Origin: Streptomyces sp. 3214.6
Lineage (GTDB): Bacteria; Actinomycetota; Actinomycetes; Streptomycetales; Streptomycetaceae
Direction of reading: 5' to 3'
DNA length: 64,000 nt
Assembly (NCBI RefSeq): GCF_900129855.1
Contig: NZ_LT670819.1
Coordinates: forward strand, 6,138,001-6,202,000
The notes beneath the pieces were generated by a model. The model had not been told where the DNA came from. It did not search any database and saw nothing but the letters and a program-made list of their open reading frames with translations. The translations under genes were made by a program, and so were the position numbers. The stretch's first letter is position 1, and each line of letters starts with the position of its first letter. Shown piece after piece: positions 47,233 through 55,881 of this stretch.

Positions 47233-48288
47233 ATGGCAAGCCACGGAACGCGGGGGCGGAGCGGTGGCCGGCCGACCCTCGAAGAGGTGGCCGCACGCGC
47301 CGGCGTCGGCCGCGGCACGGTCTCCCGGGTGATCAACGGCTCGCCCCGGGTCAGCGACGCGACCCGCGCGGCGGTGGAGGCGGCGGTCGCCGAGCTCGGC
47401 TATGTCCCGAACACCGCGGCCCGCGCCCTCGCCGCCAACCGCACGGACGCGATCGCGTTGGTGGTCCCCGAACCGGAGACCCGTTTCTTCGCGGAACCGT
47501 ACTTCTCGGACATGCTGCGCGGTGTCGGCGCGGAGCTCTCGGAGACCGAGATGCAGCTGCTGCTGATCTTCGCGGGCAGCGACCGCGAACGCCGCCGGCT
47601 GGCCCAGTATCTGGCGGCGCACCGGGTGGACGGCGTCCTGCTGGTCTCGGTCCACGCCGACGACCCCCTGCCCGATCTGCTCGCCCAGCTGGAGATCCCG
47701 GCGGTGATCAGCGGCCCGCGCTCGGCCGGGGAGACGCTCCCCTCGGTGGACTCCGACAACTACGGCGGCGGCCGCTCGGCGGTCGAGCACCTGCTGTCCC
47801 GCGGCCGCACCCGTATCGCCCACATCACCGGCCGCCTCGACGTCTACGGCGCCCAGCGGCGCGTCGACGGCTACCGCGACGCCCTGCGCGACGCGGGGTA
47901 CGAGGTGGACGAGGGTCTTATCGCTCCGGGTGACTTCACCGAGGAGGGCGGCCACCGCGCGATGCGTGAACTCCTCGCCCGCACCCCCGCCCCCGACGCG
48001 GTCTTCGCCGGCTCCGACGTCATGGCGGCCGGCGCCCGCCAGGCCCTGCGCGAGGCGGGCGTGCGCATCCCGGAGGACGTCGCCATGGTCGGCTACGACG
48101 ACTCGGCCATCGCCCGCCACATGGACCCGCCGCTGACCAGCGTCCGCCAGCCCATCGAGGAGATGGGCCGCAGAATGCTGGACCTGCTGCTGACCGAGAT
48201 CGCGGACCGCCGCCCGGCGGTGTCCCGGGGTCTGGAACGCCGACAGGTGGTGCTGGCCACGGAGTTGGTGGGGCGGGCCTCGTCCTGA
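47233..48288 (+). CDS. cebR: CebR, LacI-family repressor of cellobiose uptake
   Basis: 351 aa; the ATG has AAGGCGGAG upstream. The DNA-binding headpiece is RPTLEEVAARAGVGRGTVSRVINGS followed by the hinge helix VPNTAARALAANRT. The effector domain shows RVDGVLLVS, PSVDSDNYGGGRSAVEHLLS and VFAGSDVMAAGARQALREAG as in periplasmic-binding-protein-like sensors. It represses cebEFG and bglC through the 14-bp palindromes seen here and is released by cellobiose. It is transcribed divergently from cebE. Confidence 0.94.
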   Translation: MASHGTRGRSGGRPTLEEVAARAGVGRGTVSRVINGSPRVSDATRAAVEAAVAELGYVPNTAARALAANRTDAIALVVPEPETRFFAEPYFSDMLRGVGAELSETEMQLLLIFAGSDRERRRLAQYLAAHRVDGVLLVSVHADDPLPDLLAQLEIPAVISGPRSAGETLPSVDSDNYGGGRSAVEHLLSRGRTRIAHITGRLDVYGAQRRVDGYRDALRDAGYEVDEGLIAPGDFTEEGGHRAMRELLARTPAPDAVFAGSDVMAAGARQALREAGVRIPEDVAMVGYDDSAIARHMDPPLTSVRQPIEEMGRRMLDLLLTEIADRRPAVSRGLERRQVVLATELVGRASS

Positions 48289-48348
48289 GGCAGTCCGGGC
48301 GGGAGCGTCGCCGGGGCTTTCGGGGACTCCGGCGCCGGGCGGTGTGGG

Positions 48349-48864
48349 TCACTGCCGCAAACGCGACCGCCACCGGATCTCGCCGTCGTGTTCCTCGCCC
48401 GTCGGGGACAGTCCCGCCGCGGCGGCGACGGCGGCCGAGGCGTGGTGGTCCGGGTGGATGTGGGCGATGACCGTGTGCACGCCCTGCTCGCGCAGCCACC
48501 GCACGAGCCCTCGCGCCGCCTCCGAGGCGAGGCCGCGGCCCTGCCAGGGGACGCCGGTGACCCAGGCGATCTCGGCGGTGCGGCCCCGGTCTGTGACCGT
48601 CGCCTGGACGGTGCCGGTCAGGCGGTCGGCGTCGCGCAGGCGCAGGACCCAGTTGCACCAGGAGACGGCCGGGTCGGGGGAGCCGGCGACAAGACGTCCG
48701 TAGCGGGTGTGCAGGGCTTCGGGGGTGCTGGGGGCGCCGCCGATGAAGGTGTGCAGGGCGGGATCGGCCAGGACGGTCGCCATCTCCGCCGCGTGGTCCA
48801 CCCGCAGGGGGAGGAGATCGAGGCGGGCGGTGCCGATCGGTTCGGCGTGGACTGCCGGCCCCAT
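48349..48864 (-). CDS. GNAT-family N-acetyltransferase (RimJ/RimL-like)
   Basis: 171 aa from the ATG at 48864 with GGGAG upstream. N-terminal TARLDLLPLRVDHAAEMATV is the RimJ/RimL-type opening. The acetyl-CoA-binding region is IAWVTGVPWQGRGLASEAARG (a Q/RxxGxG/A variant). The acceptor is unknown. It converges with cebR, 60 bp apart. Confidence 0.82.
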   Translation of the reverse strand: MGPAVHAEPIGTARLDLLPLRVDHAAEMATVLADPALHTFIGGAPSTPEALHTRYGRLVAGSPDPAVSWCNWVLRLRDADRLTGTVQATVTDRGRTAEIAWVTGVPWQGRGLASEAARGLVRWLREQGVHTVIAHIHPDHHASAAVAAAAGLSPTGEEHDGEIRWRSRLRQ

Positions 48865-48894
48865 GAACGAACGCTCCCGTTCTCGGAAACACAT

Positions 48895-48930
48895 CAGCCG
48901 GTGACCTCCCTTACGGGAAGTCACCGGCTG
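48895..48930 (-). terminator. Terminator hairpin downstream of tRNA-His
   Basis: CAGCCGGTGAC and GTCACCGGCTG form an 11-bp stem enclosing a smaller CTCCC/GGGAG-like stem. It lies 9 nt past the tRNA on the minus strand. Confidence 0.7.
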
Positions 48931-48939
48931 ATGACTCAG

Positions 48940-49013
48940 GGTGAGTGACGGGACTCGAACCCGCGGCATCCTGGACCACAACCAGGTGCTCTACCAGCTG
49001 AGCTACACCCACC
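48940..49013 (-). tRNA. tRNA-His (GTG)
   Basis: A minus-strand cloverleaf. The acceptor GTGGGTG pairs with CACTCAC, the discriminator is C73 and an extra 5' G (-1) is templated, as expected for tRNA-His. The anticodon loop TTGTGGT holds GTG. No CCA is encoded. Confidence 0.95.
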
Positions 49014-49118
49014 ACGCCCGGCAGTTGGACTTTGTGGTCTCCCTACCGGCCGAGAAAAAGTGTACAGGGTCCGAAGGGGTGCTCGCGCACGGCTTTTCCG
49101 GGCGCCTCCCGCGGCCCC

Positions 49119-49721
49119 CTACTCGGCGGGCAGGACGTGCTTCGCGGCGATGGCCTTGGCCGTCTCGGAGTCCGGGCCGGGCTGCGGTACGAAGACGGCC
49201 TCGCGGTAATAACGCAGTTCCGCGATGGACTCGCGGATGTCGGCGAGCGCGCGGTGGTTGCCGTTCTTCTCCGGGCTGTTGAAGTACGCCCGCGGGTACC
49301 AGCGCCGGGCGAGCTCCTTGATGGAGGAGACGTCCACGATGCGGTAGTGGAGGTAGTTCTCCAGGGTCGCCATGTCCCGCGCCAGGAAACCGCGGTCGGT
49401 GCCGACGGAGTTGCCGCACAGGGGCGCCTTGCCGGGCTCCTTCACGTGCTTGCGCACATACGCCAGCACCTGCGCCTCGGCCTCCGCGAGTGTCGTCCCG
49501 CCGGCCAGCTCGTCGAGCAGCCCCGACGAGGTGTGCATCTCACGCACCACCTCCGGCATCGTCTCCAGTGCCTTGGCCGGCGGGCGGATGACGATGTCCA
49601 CACCGTCGCCGAGGATGTTCAGCTCGGAGTCGGTGACGAGGGCGGCAACCTCGATGAGAGCATCGTCCGACAGCGAGAGGCCGGTCATCTCGCAGTCGAT
49701 CCACACCATGCGATCGTTCAT
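49119..49721 (-). CDS. orn: Oligoribonuclease
   Basis: 200 aa, a DEDDh 3'-5' exonuclease. Asp9 and Glu11 lie in WIDCEMTGL, the next Asp in GNSVGTDRGFLARDM, and the His/Asp pair in NGNHRALADIRESI. It degrades 2-5-nt RNAs, including pGpG from c-di-GMP hydrolysis, and so completes the pathway served by the EAL domain of the cdgA product. Loss of this gene impairs growth and sporulation in S. coelicolor. It lies upstream of tRNA-His and downstream of adpA, all on the minus strand. Confidence 0.95.
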   Translation of the reverse strand: MNDRMVWIDCEMTGLSLSDDALIEVAALVTDSELNILGDGVDIVIRPPAKALETMPEVVREMHTSSGLLDELAGGTTLAEAEAQVLAYVRKHVKEPGKAPLCGNSVGTDRGFLARDMATLENYLHYRIVDVSSIKELARRWYPRAYFNSPEKNGNHRALADIRESIAELRYYREAVFVPQPGPDSETAKAIAAKHVLPAE

Positions 49722-49874
49722 GCGACCACCCTAAAGCTGACGTCGCCTTTTGGGACGCCCCGCGTTTGTGTGGGCCTTGTCCAGGAGTGCACGCTGCGAG
49801 AGGGCACGTCCGCGAGGGCCGCGTCGAACGCCGGACGGGTCGAGTCGGTCCACCCGTCCGGCGTCACGAGGCAC

Positions 49875-51110
49875 TCAGCTACCGCTGCGCTGCCCCGGCA
49901 GACTCGCCCGCGACGTCGCGTACGCCTCGCGGGCGTGCTCGGACGGCAGGGACGACGACGAGCCCACCGCGCCGGCCGCCGCGGTCGCCGTGCGCCGGAT
50001 CTGCGGTGGGACCGGCCCCGGCCCCTCCGGGTGCAGCGACGGCGGCGGTGGCGGTGGTGACGACGGCTCGCTGTCCGCCGTGCGTTCGCCCTGCGGCCTG
50101 CGCGCCCGGTACGCCGCCCGGTACGCCGCCGGGGACGAACCCAGCTGGCGCCGGAAGTGGCCGCGCAGGGCCACCGGCGAGCGGAAGCCGCAGCGGCCCG
50201 CGACCTCGTCCACCGAGTAGTCCGACGTCTCCAGCAGACGCTGCGCCTGCAGCACCCGCTGGGTGATCAGCCACTGCAGTGGCGCACTTCCGGTCAGCGA
50301 CCGGAAGCGGCGGTCGAAGGTGCGGCGGCTCATATAGGCGCGTGCCGCCAGCGTCTCCACGTCGAACTGCTCGTGGAGGTGTTCCAGTGCCCAGGCGACG
50401 ACCTCGGCGAGCGGGTCGGCGCCGATCTCCTCCGGTAAAGACCGGTCGAGATAGCGCTCCTGGCCGCCGGACCGTCGCGGTGGGACGACGAGACGCCGGG
50501 CGAGCGCGCCCGCCGCCTCGTTGCCGTGATCCGTCCGCACGATGTGCAGACAGAGATCGATTCCGGCCGCGGTGCCCGCCGACGTCAGGACGTCGCCGTC
50601 GTCCACGAAGAGTTCTCGTGGATCGACGTGCACCGACGGGTAGCGCTTGGCCAGCGTCGGTGCGTACATCCAGTGGGTCGTCGCCGGGCGGCCGTCGAGC
50701 AGGCCTGCGGCGGCCAGCACGAACGCGCCGGTGCACAGGCCCACGATGCGGGCGCCCTCTTCGTGCGCCCGGCGCAGCGCGTCGAGCGCCTCCTCCGGCG
50801 GCGGCGAGGTGATCGAACGCCAGGCCGGCACGACGACCGTGCCCGCCCGTGAGATCGCCTCCAGGCCGTGTGGCGCGGTGAGTTCCAGGCCCCCTGTGGT
50901 CCGCAGCGGGCCTTCTTCGCCGCCGCACACCAACAAGCGGTAGCGCGGCACGCCGGCGTCCTGGCGGTCAATCCCGAACACCGACAACGGAATGGAACTC
51001 TCGAAGATGGGGCCGCCGCTGAACAGCAGCACCGCGACGATCTCCTTGCGGCGTCGCCCGGACAGTTTCCGGGCCGCGGCTTCCGGCGCGGCAGTGGAGT
51101 CGTGGCTCAT
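49875..51110 (-). CDS. adpA: AdpA (BldH), AraC-family pleiotropic developmental regulator, with TTA codon
   Basis: 411 aa. The N-terminal DJ-1/PfpI-like dimerisation domain (about 25-200) contains IVAVLLFSGGPIFESSIPLS and RIVGLCTGAFVLAAAGLLDG. The AraC DNA-binding domain (about 235-335) contains MSRRTFDRRFRSLTGSAPLQ and the second helix-turn-helix YSVDEVAGRCGFRSPVALRG. A Pro/Ser-rich tail follows (SEPSSPPPPPPSLHPEGPGP). Codon 225, a Leu in DRSLPEEI in the linker, is TTA (50436-50438), so translation depends on the bldA tRNA as in other Streptomyces. AdpA controls aerial growth and antibiotic genes. The 377-bp upstream region has at least one consensus AdpA site. Confidence 0.97.
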   Translation of the reverse strand: MSHDSTAAPEAAARKLSGRRRKEIVAVLLFSGGPIFESSIPLSVFGIDRQDAGVPRYRLLVCGGEEGPLRTTGGLELTAPHGLEAISRAGTVVVPAWRSITSPPPEEALDALRRAHEEGARIVGLCTGAFVLAAAGLLDGRPATTHWMYAPTLAKRYPSVHVDPRELFVDDGDVLTSAGTAAGIDLCLHIVRTDHGNEAAGALARRLVVPPRRSGGQERYLDRSLPEEIGADPLAEVVAWALEHLHEQFDVETLAARAYMSRRTFDRRFRSLTGSAPLQWLITQRVLQAQRLLETSDYSVDEVAGRCGFRSPVALRGHFRRQLGSSPAAYRAAYRARRPQGERTADSEPSSPPPPPPSLHPEGPGPVPPQIRRTATAAAGAVGSSSSLPSEHAREAYATSRASLPGQRSGS

Positions 51111-51239
51111 CCTGCTAAGCCCCCCTCGGTGGTCGCGGCTCCTCGGTTGTGTCGCTCCTGCACGTTTCCCCTCGGTCCTGCACGAGTCCCCCGCCGTAGA
51201 CAGTCAAGATCGAATCTACTGTGTCGCATGATGCCGGCG

Positions 51240-51249
51240 TGGCCAGTTC
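51240..51249. promoter_or_regulatory. Consensus AdpA-binding site upstream of adpA
   Basis: TGGCCAGTTC fits the AdpA consensus TGGCSNGWWY at every position, 130 bp upstream of the adpA ATG. TGGCGTGAAG at 51280-51289 fits at nine of ten. AdpA is known to bind its own promoter in S. griseus. The rest of 51111-51487 has no gene. Confidence 0.5.
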
Positions 51250-51487
51250 ACCACCCGGCAGATTGTCGACATGGCAACTTGGCGTGAAGCATTCGATCAC
51301 GAAGCGTTGCACTAGTGGGCCGTGCAGGGAAGTGCGCCTCGGTGCGGTGGCCAATCCACGTAGGGTGCGCAGGGCCCCGGAGGCCCTTTCCGTGCAGGTG
51401 GAACGGGGGGTGGGGGGTGGTTACGGCAAGGAATGCACAGGGTCGGGAAGTTGGCTGAAAAGAAGCGGGTTCGTGCGCGAAAACCGG

Positions 51488-51817
51488 TCAACCGACCGGT
51501 GAGTTTCCCCCGGAGTGACGACCGCCACGATGTGACCCTGTTCCGGTGCGCTGATGGCGCCCCCGGTGGTGCGCCTGCGGCGCGCGCTCGTCGTCGAGCA
51601 AGCGGGCCGCGCACCGCTCGGACCGGCGCAGCAGCACCCGGCAGACCGCCGTGACGGCGGCGAGGCCGAGGGCCGTGCCGGCGGCGCCGGCCAGCGAGGT
51701 GCCGTACCAGAGGAGGACCACCGGGACCAGGACACAGCTGAAGGCCGCCCAGCGCATCAGATCGGTCGTCCGGTCGTCGCGGGGGGCGGTGTCGCGGGCG
51801 GCGGGGGACGTGGGCAC
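51488..51817 (-). CDS. Small two-span membrane protein (109 aa)
   Basis: The GTG at 51817 with AAGGAG upstream is preferred; a longer reading would add only His/Pro repeats encoded by the G-rich tandem DNA upstream. Two adjacent hydrophobic segments (LMRWAAFSCVLVPVVLLWYG and AAGTALGLAAVTAVCRVLL) are followed by a basic, His-rich tail. I do not recognise a function. It is the next gene upstream of adpA on the same strand. Confidence 0.6.
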   Translation of the reverse strand: MPTSPAARDTAPRDDRTTDLMRWAAFSCVLVPVVLLWYGTSLAGAAGTALGLAAVTAVCRVLLRRSERCAARLLDDERAPQAHHRGRHQRTGTGSHRGGRHSGGNSPVG

Positions 51818-51891
51818 GGGGCGGGCTCCTTCCTGGGGCGACGGTACGGCGGGCGGTGCGCGGGTGACGGTGTGCGGGCGGCGTGCGGCGG

Positions 51892-51950
51892 GGCGGTGCG
51901 GGGGCTGGCGGTGTGGGGGGTGGCGGTGCGGGGGGTGGCGGTGCAAGGGG
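51892..51950. repeat. Four 15-bp G-rich tandem repeats
   Basis: Four near-identical units of GGCGGTGCGGGGGGT on the plus strand, with runs of four to six G. The 404-bp stretch 51818-52221 otherwise holds only the upstream regions of the divergent flanking genes. Confidence 0.85.
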
Positions 51951-52221
51951 TTCAACGCCCGTTCCGGCGGTCGGTCACTGTCGAGGGTCGGTTCCGCGTA
52001 AATGAATCCTGTGCAAACCGCCTGTACGGGGCAGCAACCATTGCGTTACGGGCGTCCGCTCGTGCATGCTCCCTGGAACCCCCGCCGGGGGCGTGCGGGA
52101 TCTGGGCCCAGGATGAGTGCCGCCGTACCCTTGGGGGTATGGGGTTGGGAAGACAATTCCCGGACAGCTCCGCCGCTCACCGCCGTCCCACCCGTATAAG
52201 GATCGATACGCCGAGACAGCC

Positions 52222-52749
52222 ATGGCCGGTCACGAATTCTTCGAACCCGCGGACCGCAAGCGGCCCGTCGCCGACCCTACGGCGGCCGAGCCCCTGGCGG
52301 CGGAAGACGCACGCCACACCTGCGATCCCGCTTTCAAGCACGGTGTGGTCGTCGGCTTCGACGGCTCCACGTCCAGTGAGCGCGCGCTGGCGTACGCCAT
52401 CGGCATGGCCCACCGCTCCGGCTCGGGCCTGATCATCGTCCATGTCGCCAACCGGCTGCCCACCACGGTGTGGGCCGGCTGCGAGCCGCCCGTCTTCGTC
52501 GACGTGCCGGACCACCGCACCGAGGTGCTCGGTCTGGAGCTCGCGTGCGCGGACTACCTCGCCGAGGTGCCCTGGATCCTGGTCGAGCGCGGCGGCGACA
52601 TCTGCCACGAACTCGAAGAGGTGGGGCGGGAGTACGAGGCCGACGCGATCGTCGTCGGCTCGACCCACGGCATCGTCGGGCGCATCTTCGGCTCCGTCGC
52701 GGGGCGGCTCGCCAAGCGGGCGAAGCGGCCCGTCATCGTCATTCCCTGA
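52222..52749 (+). CDS. Universal stress protein (UspA family)
   Basis: 175 aa from the ATG at 52222 (MAGHEFFEPADRKR). After a 45-residue leader one Usp domain has VVVGFDGSTSSERALAYAIG, then LIIVHVANRL, and the ATP-binding end DAIVVGSTHGIVGRIFGSVA followed by RPVIVIP. This G-x2-G-x9-G(S/T) pattern points to an ATP-binding Usp. The ribosome site is weak. The role is stress-related by family only. Confidence 0.82.
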   Translation: MAGHEFFEPADRKRPVADPTAAEPLAAEDARHTCDPAFKHGVVVGFDGSTSSERALAYAIGMAHRSGSGLIIVHVANRLPTTVWAGCEPPVFVDVPDHRTEVLGLELACADYLAEVPWILVERGGDICHELEEVGREYEADAIVVGSTHGIVGRIFGSVAGRLAKRAKRPVIVIP

Positions 52750-52867
52750 CGCGCTTGTGCGCAGCGTAATGCTACCGATGCGTAGAGGTGTTTGTGCCCT
52801 TGTGAAGGGTATATATCGCTCACACACCTGCACATGCGTGAAGCATGAAGCGTGAAGGGAGCTTGCC

Positions 52868-53434
52868 GTGGACAACGACGTCTCTGCGGGAAGCAGCATC
52901 ACCACCATCGCCGGCCGACTGGCCCTCGGCGTCACCCTGTTGGCCTTCGGCCTCGGGTGCACCGACCTCATCGACGGCGTGACGGCTGCGGACGCCGTAA
53001 CCATCGCCCACTACGTCGGCGGCGTCGCGCTGTTCGTCGCCGGCCTGTTCGCCCTCCGGGACCGCGACACGGCCACCGGAACCGCCTACACCGTCCTCGG
53101 CGCCTTCTGGTTCACCTGGGCGATGTCCGCCGGGACCCAGGTCTCCGACAACGCCGCAGGGCTCTTCCTGGTCCTGTTCGCCCTCGTGGCGCTCTCCCTG
53201 ACCGTCGCGGGCGGCGACCAACTGACCCAGGGAACCTACGGGTTGTTCCTCGTCGGGCTCGTCCTGCTCGCCGTCGCCCGGTTCGCCGACAGTTCCTCCC
53301 TCGGCAAGGTCGGCGGCTGGTTCGCCGTCGCGGCGGGGGCGGTCGCCTGGTACGCGGCGACGGCGGCGCTGGCGCACTGGCCTACGGCGGTTTCGCGACG
53401 GGCTGCCCGCCCCGGGGTGACGGCCACGGGCTGA
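52868..53434 (+). CDS. GPR1/FUN34/YaaH-like six-span membrane protein
   Basis: 188 aa from a GTG with AAGGGAG upstream. Six hydrophobic segments, for example LALGVTLLAFGLGCTDLIDG, YVGGVALFVAGLFAL, LGAFWFTWAM, LFLVLFALVALSLTVAGG and LFLVGLVLLAVARFA. The pattern resembles the acetate-uptake (YaaH/SatP) family, but the NPAPLGL signature of that family is absent, so acetate transport is uncertain. Confidence 0.65.
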   Translation: MDNDVSAGSSITTIAGRLALGVTLLAFGLGCTDLIDGVTAADAVTIAHYVGGVALFVAGLFALRDRDTATGTAYTVLGAFWFTWAMSAGTQVSDNAAGLFLVLFALVALSLTVAGGDQLTQGTYGLFLVGLVLLAVARFADSSSLGKVGGWFAVAAGAVAWYAATAALAHWPTAVSRRAARPGVTATG

Positions 53435-53480
53435 ATGGCAGCCGCGCGCCGGGGAGTTGGGCTTCCCCGGCGAACGAGAG

Positions 53481-53570
53481 CGGACCCCCCGTGACTGGTG
53501 GCGTCACGTGGGGGTCCGTTCCGTTCGTCTCGCCTCCGTGGGCGCGTGGGGGTTCTCGCGCCCACGCGGC
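53481..53570. terminator. Paired hairpins between the YaaH-like gene and glmS
   Basis: Two strong stems: CGGACCCCCCGTGAC with its near-complement at 53502-53517, and CGTGGGCGCG with CGCGCCCACG around 53537-53566. They lie between convergent stops and probably terminate in both directions. Confidence 0.7.
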
Positions 53571-53611
53571 GGAGCCGCACATTGATACAGCCCCGCGCCC
53601 CTAAAAGCCTT

Positions 53612-55429
53612 CTACTCGACCGTTACCGACTTGGCGAGGTTGCGGGGCTTGTCGATGTCCCTGCCGAGGGCCTTGGCCGTGTAGTAGGCGAGGAGTTGGA
53701 GGGGGATGCCCATGAGGATCGGGTCGAGTTCGTCCTCGTTCTTCGGGACGACGATCGTCTGGTCGGCCTTCTCCTGGCACTCGTGGGCCACGGCGAGGAT
53801 CCTGCCGCTGCGGGCCTTGATCTCCTCCAGGGCCGCGCGGTTCTTCTCCAGCAGGTCGTCGTTCGGGACGATCGCGACGGTCGGCAGGGCGGGCTCGATG
53901 AGGGCCAGCGGGCCGTGCTTGAGCTCGGAGGCCGGGTAGGCCTCGGCGTGGATGTACGAGACCTCCTTCAGCTTCAGGGAGGCCTCACGGGCGACGGGGT
54001 AGCCCCGGACGCGGCCGATGAAGAGCATCGAGCGGGCCTCGGCGAACTCCTCGGCCAGCTTCTTGATCTCCTCCTCGTGGGAGAGGATCTCGGCGATCTG
54101 GCCGGGCAGCTTGCGCAGTCCCTCGATGATGCGCTTGCCGTCGCGCACGGAGAGGTCGCGGGTGCGGCCGAGGTGCAGGGCGAGCAGCGCGAAGGCCACC
54201 GTGGTGTTGGTGAAGCACTTGGTGGACACGACGCAGACCTCGGGGCCGGCGTGCACGTAGACGCCGCCGTCGGCCTCGCGGGCGATCGCCGAGCCGACGA
54301 CGTTGACGACGCCCAGCACCCGGGCGCCCTTGCGCTTGAGCTCCTGGACGGCCGCCAGCACGTCGTAGGTCTCACCGGACTGGGAGACGGCGATGTACAG
54401 GGTGTCGGGGTCGACGACCGCGTTGCGGTAGCGGAACTCGGAGGCGGGCTCGGCGTCCGCGGGGATGCGGGCCAGCTCCTCGATCATCTGGGCGCCGATC
54501 ATGCCCGCGTGGTACGAGGTGCCGCAGCCGAGGATCTTCACGCGGCGGATCTGGCGCGCCTCGCGGGCGTCCAGGTTGAGGCCGCCGAGGTGCACGGTGG
54601 AGAAGCGGTCGTCGATGCGGCCGCGCAGCACGCGGTCCACGGCGTCGGCCTGCTCGTGGATCTCCTTGTGCATGTAGGTGTCGTGGCCGCCCATGTCGTA
54701 GGAGGCGGCCTCCCACTCGACGGTGGTGGGCTCCGCGGTGGTGCGGGTGCCCTCCGTGGTGTAGGTGCGGAAGTCGTCGGCCTTGAGGGTGGCCATCTCG
54801 CCGTCGTCGAGCGTGACTATCTGGCGGGTGTGGGCCACCAGCGCGGCGATGTCCGAGGCGACGAACATCTCCTTCTCGCCGATGCCGAGGACGACCGGCG
54901 AGCCGTTGCGGGCGACGACGATGCGGTCGTTGAAGTCGGCGTGCATGACGGCGATGCCGTAGGTGCCCTCGACGATGCGCAGCGCCTCGCGGACCTTGTC
55001 CTCGAGCTTGTCGGCCTGGGCGCGGGCGATGAGGTGGACGAGGACCTCGGTGTCCGTCTCGGAGAGGAACTCGACGCCGTCGGCCTCGAGCTTCTTGCGC
55101 AGGTCGGAGGCGTTGTCGATGATGCCGTTGTGGACGACGGCGACCTTGAGGTCGGCCGACATGTGCGGGTGGGCGTTCACGTCGGAGGGGGCGCCGTGGG
55201 TGGCCCAGCGGGTGTGGGCGATGCCGGTGGTGCCCTTGAAGCGCGCCGGGACCTTGGCCTCCAGGTCACGGACCCGGCCCTTGGCCTTGACCATCTTCAG
55301 GCCGGCCGTCTTCGGGGCGGTGACGACTATGCCCGCGGAGTCGTACCCGCGGTACTCCAGGCGCTGCAGGCCCTCCAGGAGCAGGGGAGCGACGTCACGC
55401 TTCCCGATGTATCCGACGATTCCGCACAT
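53612..55429 (-). CDS. glmS: GlmS, glutamine-fructose-6-phosphate aminotransferase
   Basis: 605 aa. The chain starts MCGIVGYIGKR, so the Ntn nucleophile Cys follows the initiator Met. The glutaminase domain (1-235) has TGIAHTRWATHG and NGIIDN. Two SIS isomerase domains follow (ILGCGTSYHAGMIGAQMIEE, ISQSGET-like AVSQSGETYDV, then IGRVRGYPVAREASLKLKEV), and the chain ends ...LAKSVTVE. It makes glucosamine-6-phosphate for peptidoglycan and is one entry point to the aminosugar pool sensed by DasR. The leader shows no ribozyme, as expected in actinomycetes. Confidence 0.96.
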   Translation of the reverse strand: MCGIVGYIGKRDVAPLLLEGLQRLEYRGYDSAGIVVTAPKTAGLKMVKAKGRVRDLEAKVPARFKGTTGIAHTRWATHGAPSDVNAHPHMSADLKVAVVHNGIIDNASDLRKKLEADGVEFLSETDTEVLVHLIARAQADKLEDKVREALRIVEGTYGIAVMHADFNDRIVVARNGSPVVLGIGEKEMFVASDIAALVAHTRQIVTLDDGEMATLKADDFRTYTTEGTRTTAEPTTVEWEAASYDMGGHDTYMHKEIHEQADAVDRVLRGRIDDRFSTVHLGGLNLDAREARQIRRVKILGCGTSYHAGMIGAQMIEELARIPADAEPASEFRYRNAVVDPDTLYIAVSQSGETYDVLAAVQELKRKGARVLGVVNVVGSAIAREADGGVYVHAGPEVCVVSTKCFTNTTVAFALLALHLGRTRDLSVRDGKRIIEGLRKLPGQIAEILSHEEEIKKLAEEFAEARSMLFIGRVRGYPVAREASLKLKEVSYIHAEAYPASELKHGPLALIEPALPTVAIVPNDDLLEKNRAALEEIKARSGRILAVAHECQEKADQTIVVPKNEDELDPILMGIPLQLLAYYTAKALGRDIDKPRNLAKSVTVE

Positions 55430-55453
55430 ATACAGGTATCCCCAAGCTTCGGT

Positions 55454-55711
55454 TCAGCCGTAGACGATGCGCCGCAGTTGCCTGAGCGTGAGCTCGGGCG
55501 GGGCCACCGCACGGTATTTCAGGTCCGCCTCGATCCGTTCGAAGATCTCCGTGTTCACCAGGCCCTGGGCCTGGAGCTCGCGGTGGCGGCGACGGACGTA
55601 GTTCTCGGTCGACTCGTCGAAGTAGGCGAGCACGTCCTGGATCACCCGCAGTGCCTCGCCCCGCTGGAGGGGCGTGGAACGCGTCAGGTGATCAACAAGT
55701 TCGTCGTGCAC
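55454..55711 (-). CDS. Conserved hypothetical protein (85 aa)
   Basis: From the GTG at 55711 with AGGA eight bases upstream. A small charged helical protein: GEALRVIQDVLAYFDESTEN, YVRRRHRELQAQGLVNTEIF, LRQLRRIVYG at the end. No signal or span. It ends 24 bp ahead of the glmS start and is probably co-transcribed. The function is not recognised. Confidence 0.65.
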   Translation of the reverse strand: MHDELVDHLTRSTPLQRGEALRVIQDVLAYFDESTENYVRRRHRELQAQGLVNTEIFERIEADLKYRAVAPPELTLRQLRRIVYG

Positions 55712-55881
55712 CCGTAGATCCTGAGGGACGCGAGCCGGTTTCGCAAGAAACGTGCCCGATTTCGGGCAGACCCCTGATAGGGAGACTTGGGGGAACGTTG
55801 AATGTGTTATGAGCCCCTGTTCGCGATCCGTCCATTTGGCGTCTTGCGGCCCGTCGCTCGAGGCCACGAGTTTCAGACGTC

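Noticed and set aside
55430..55453. glmS ribozyme in the leader
   Set aside because: Only 24 bp separate glmS from the upstream gene, and this riboswitch class is not expected in actinomycetes.
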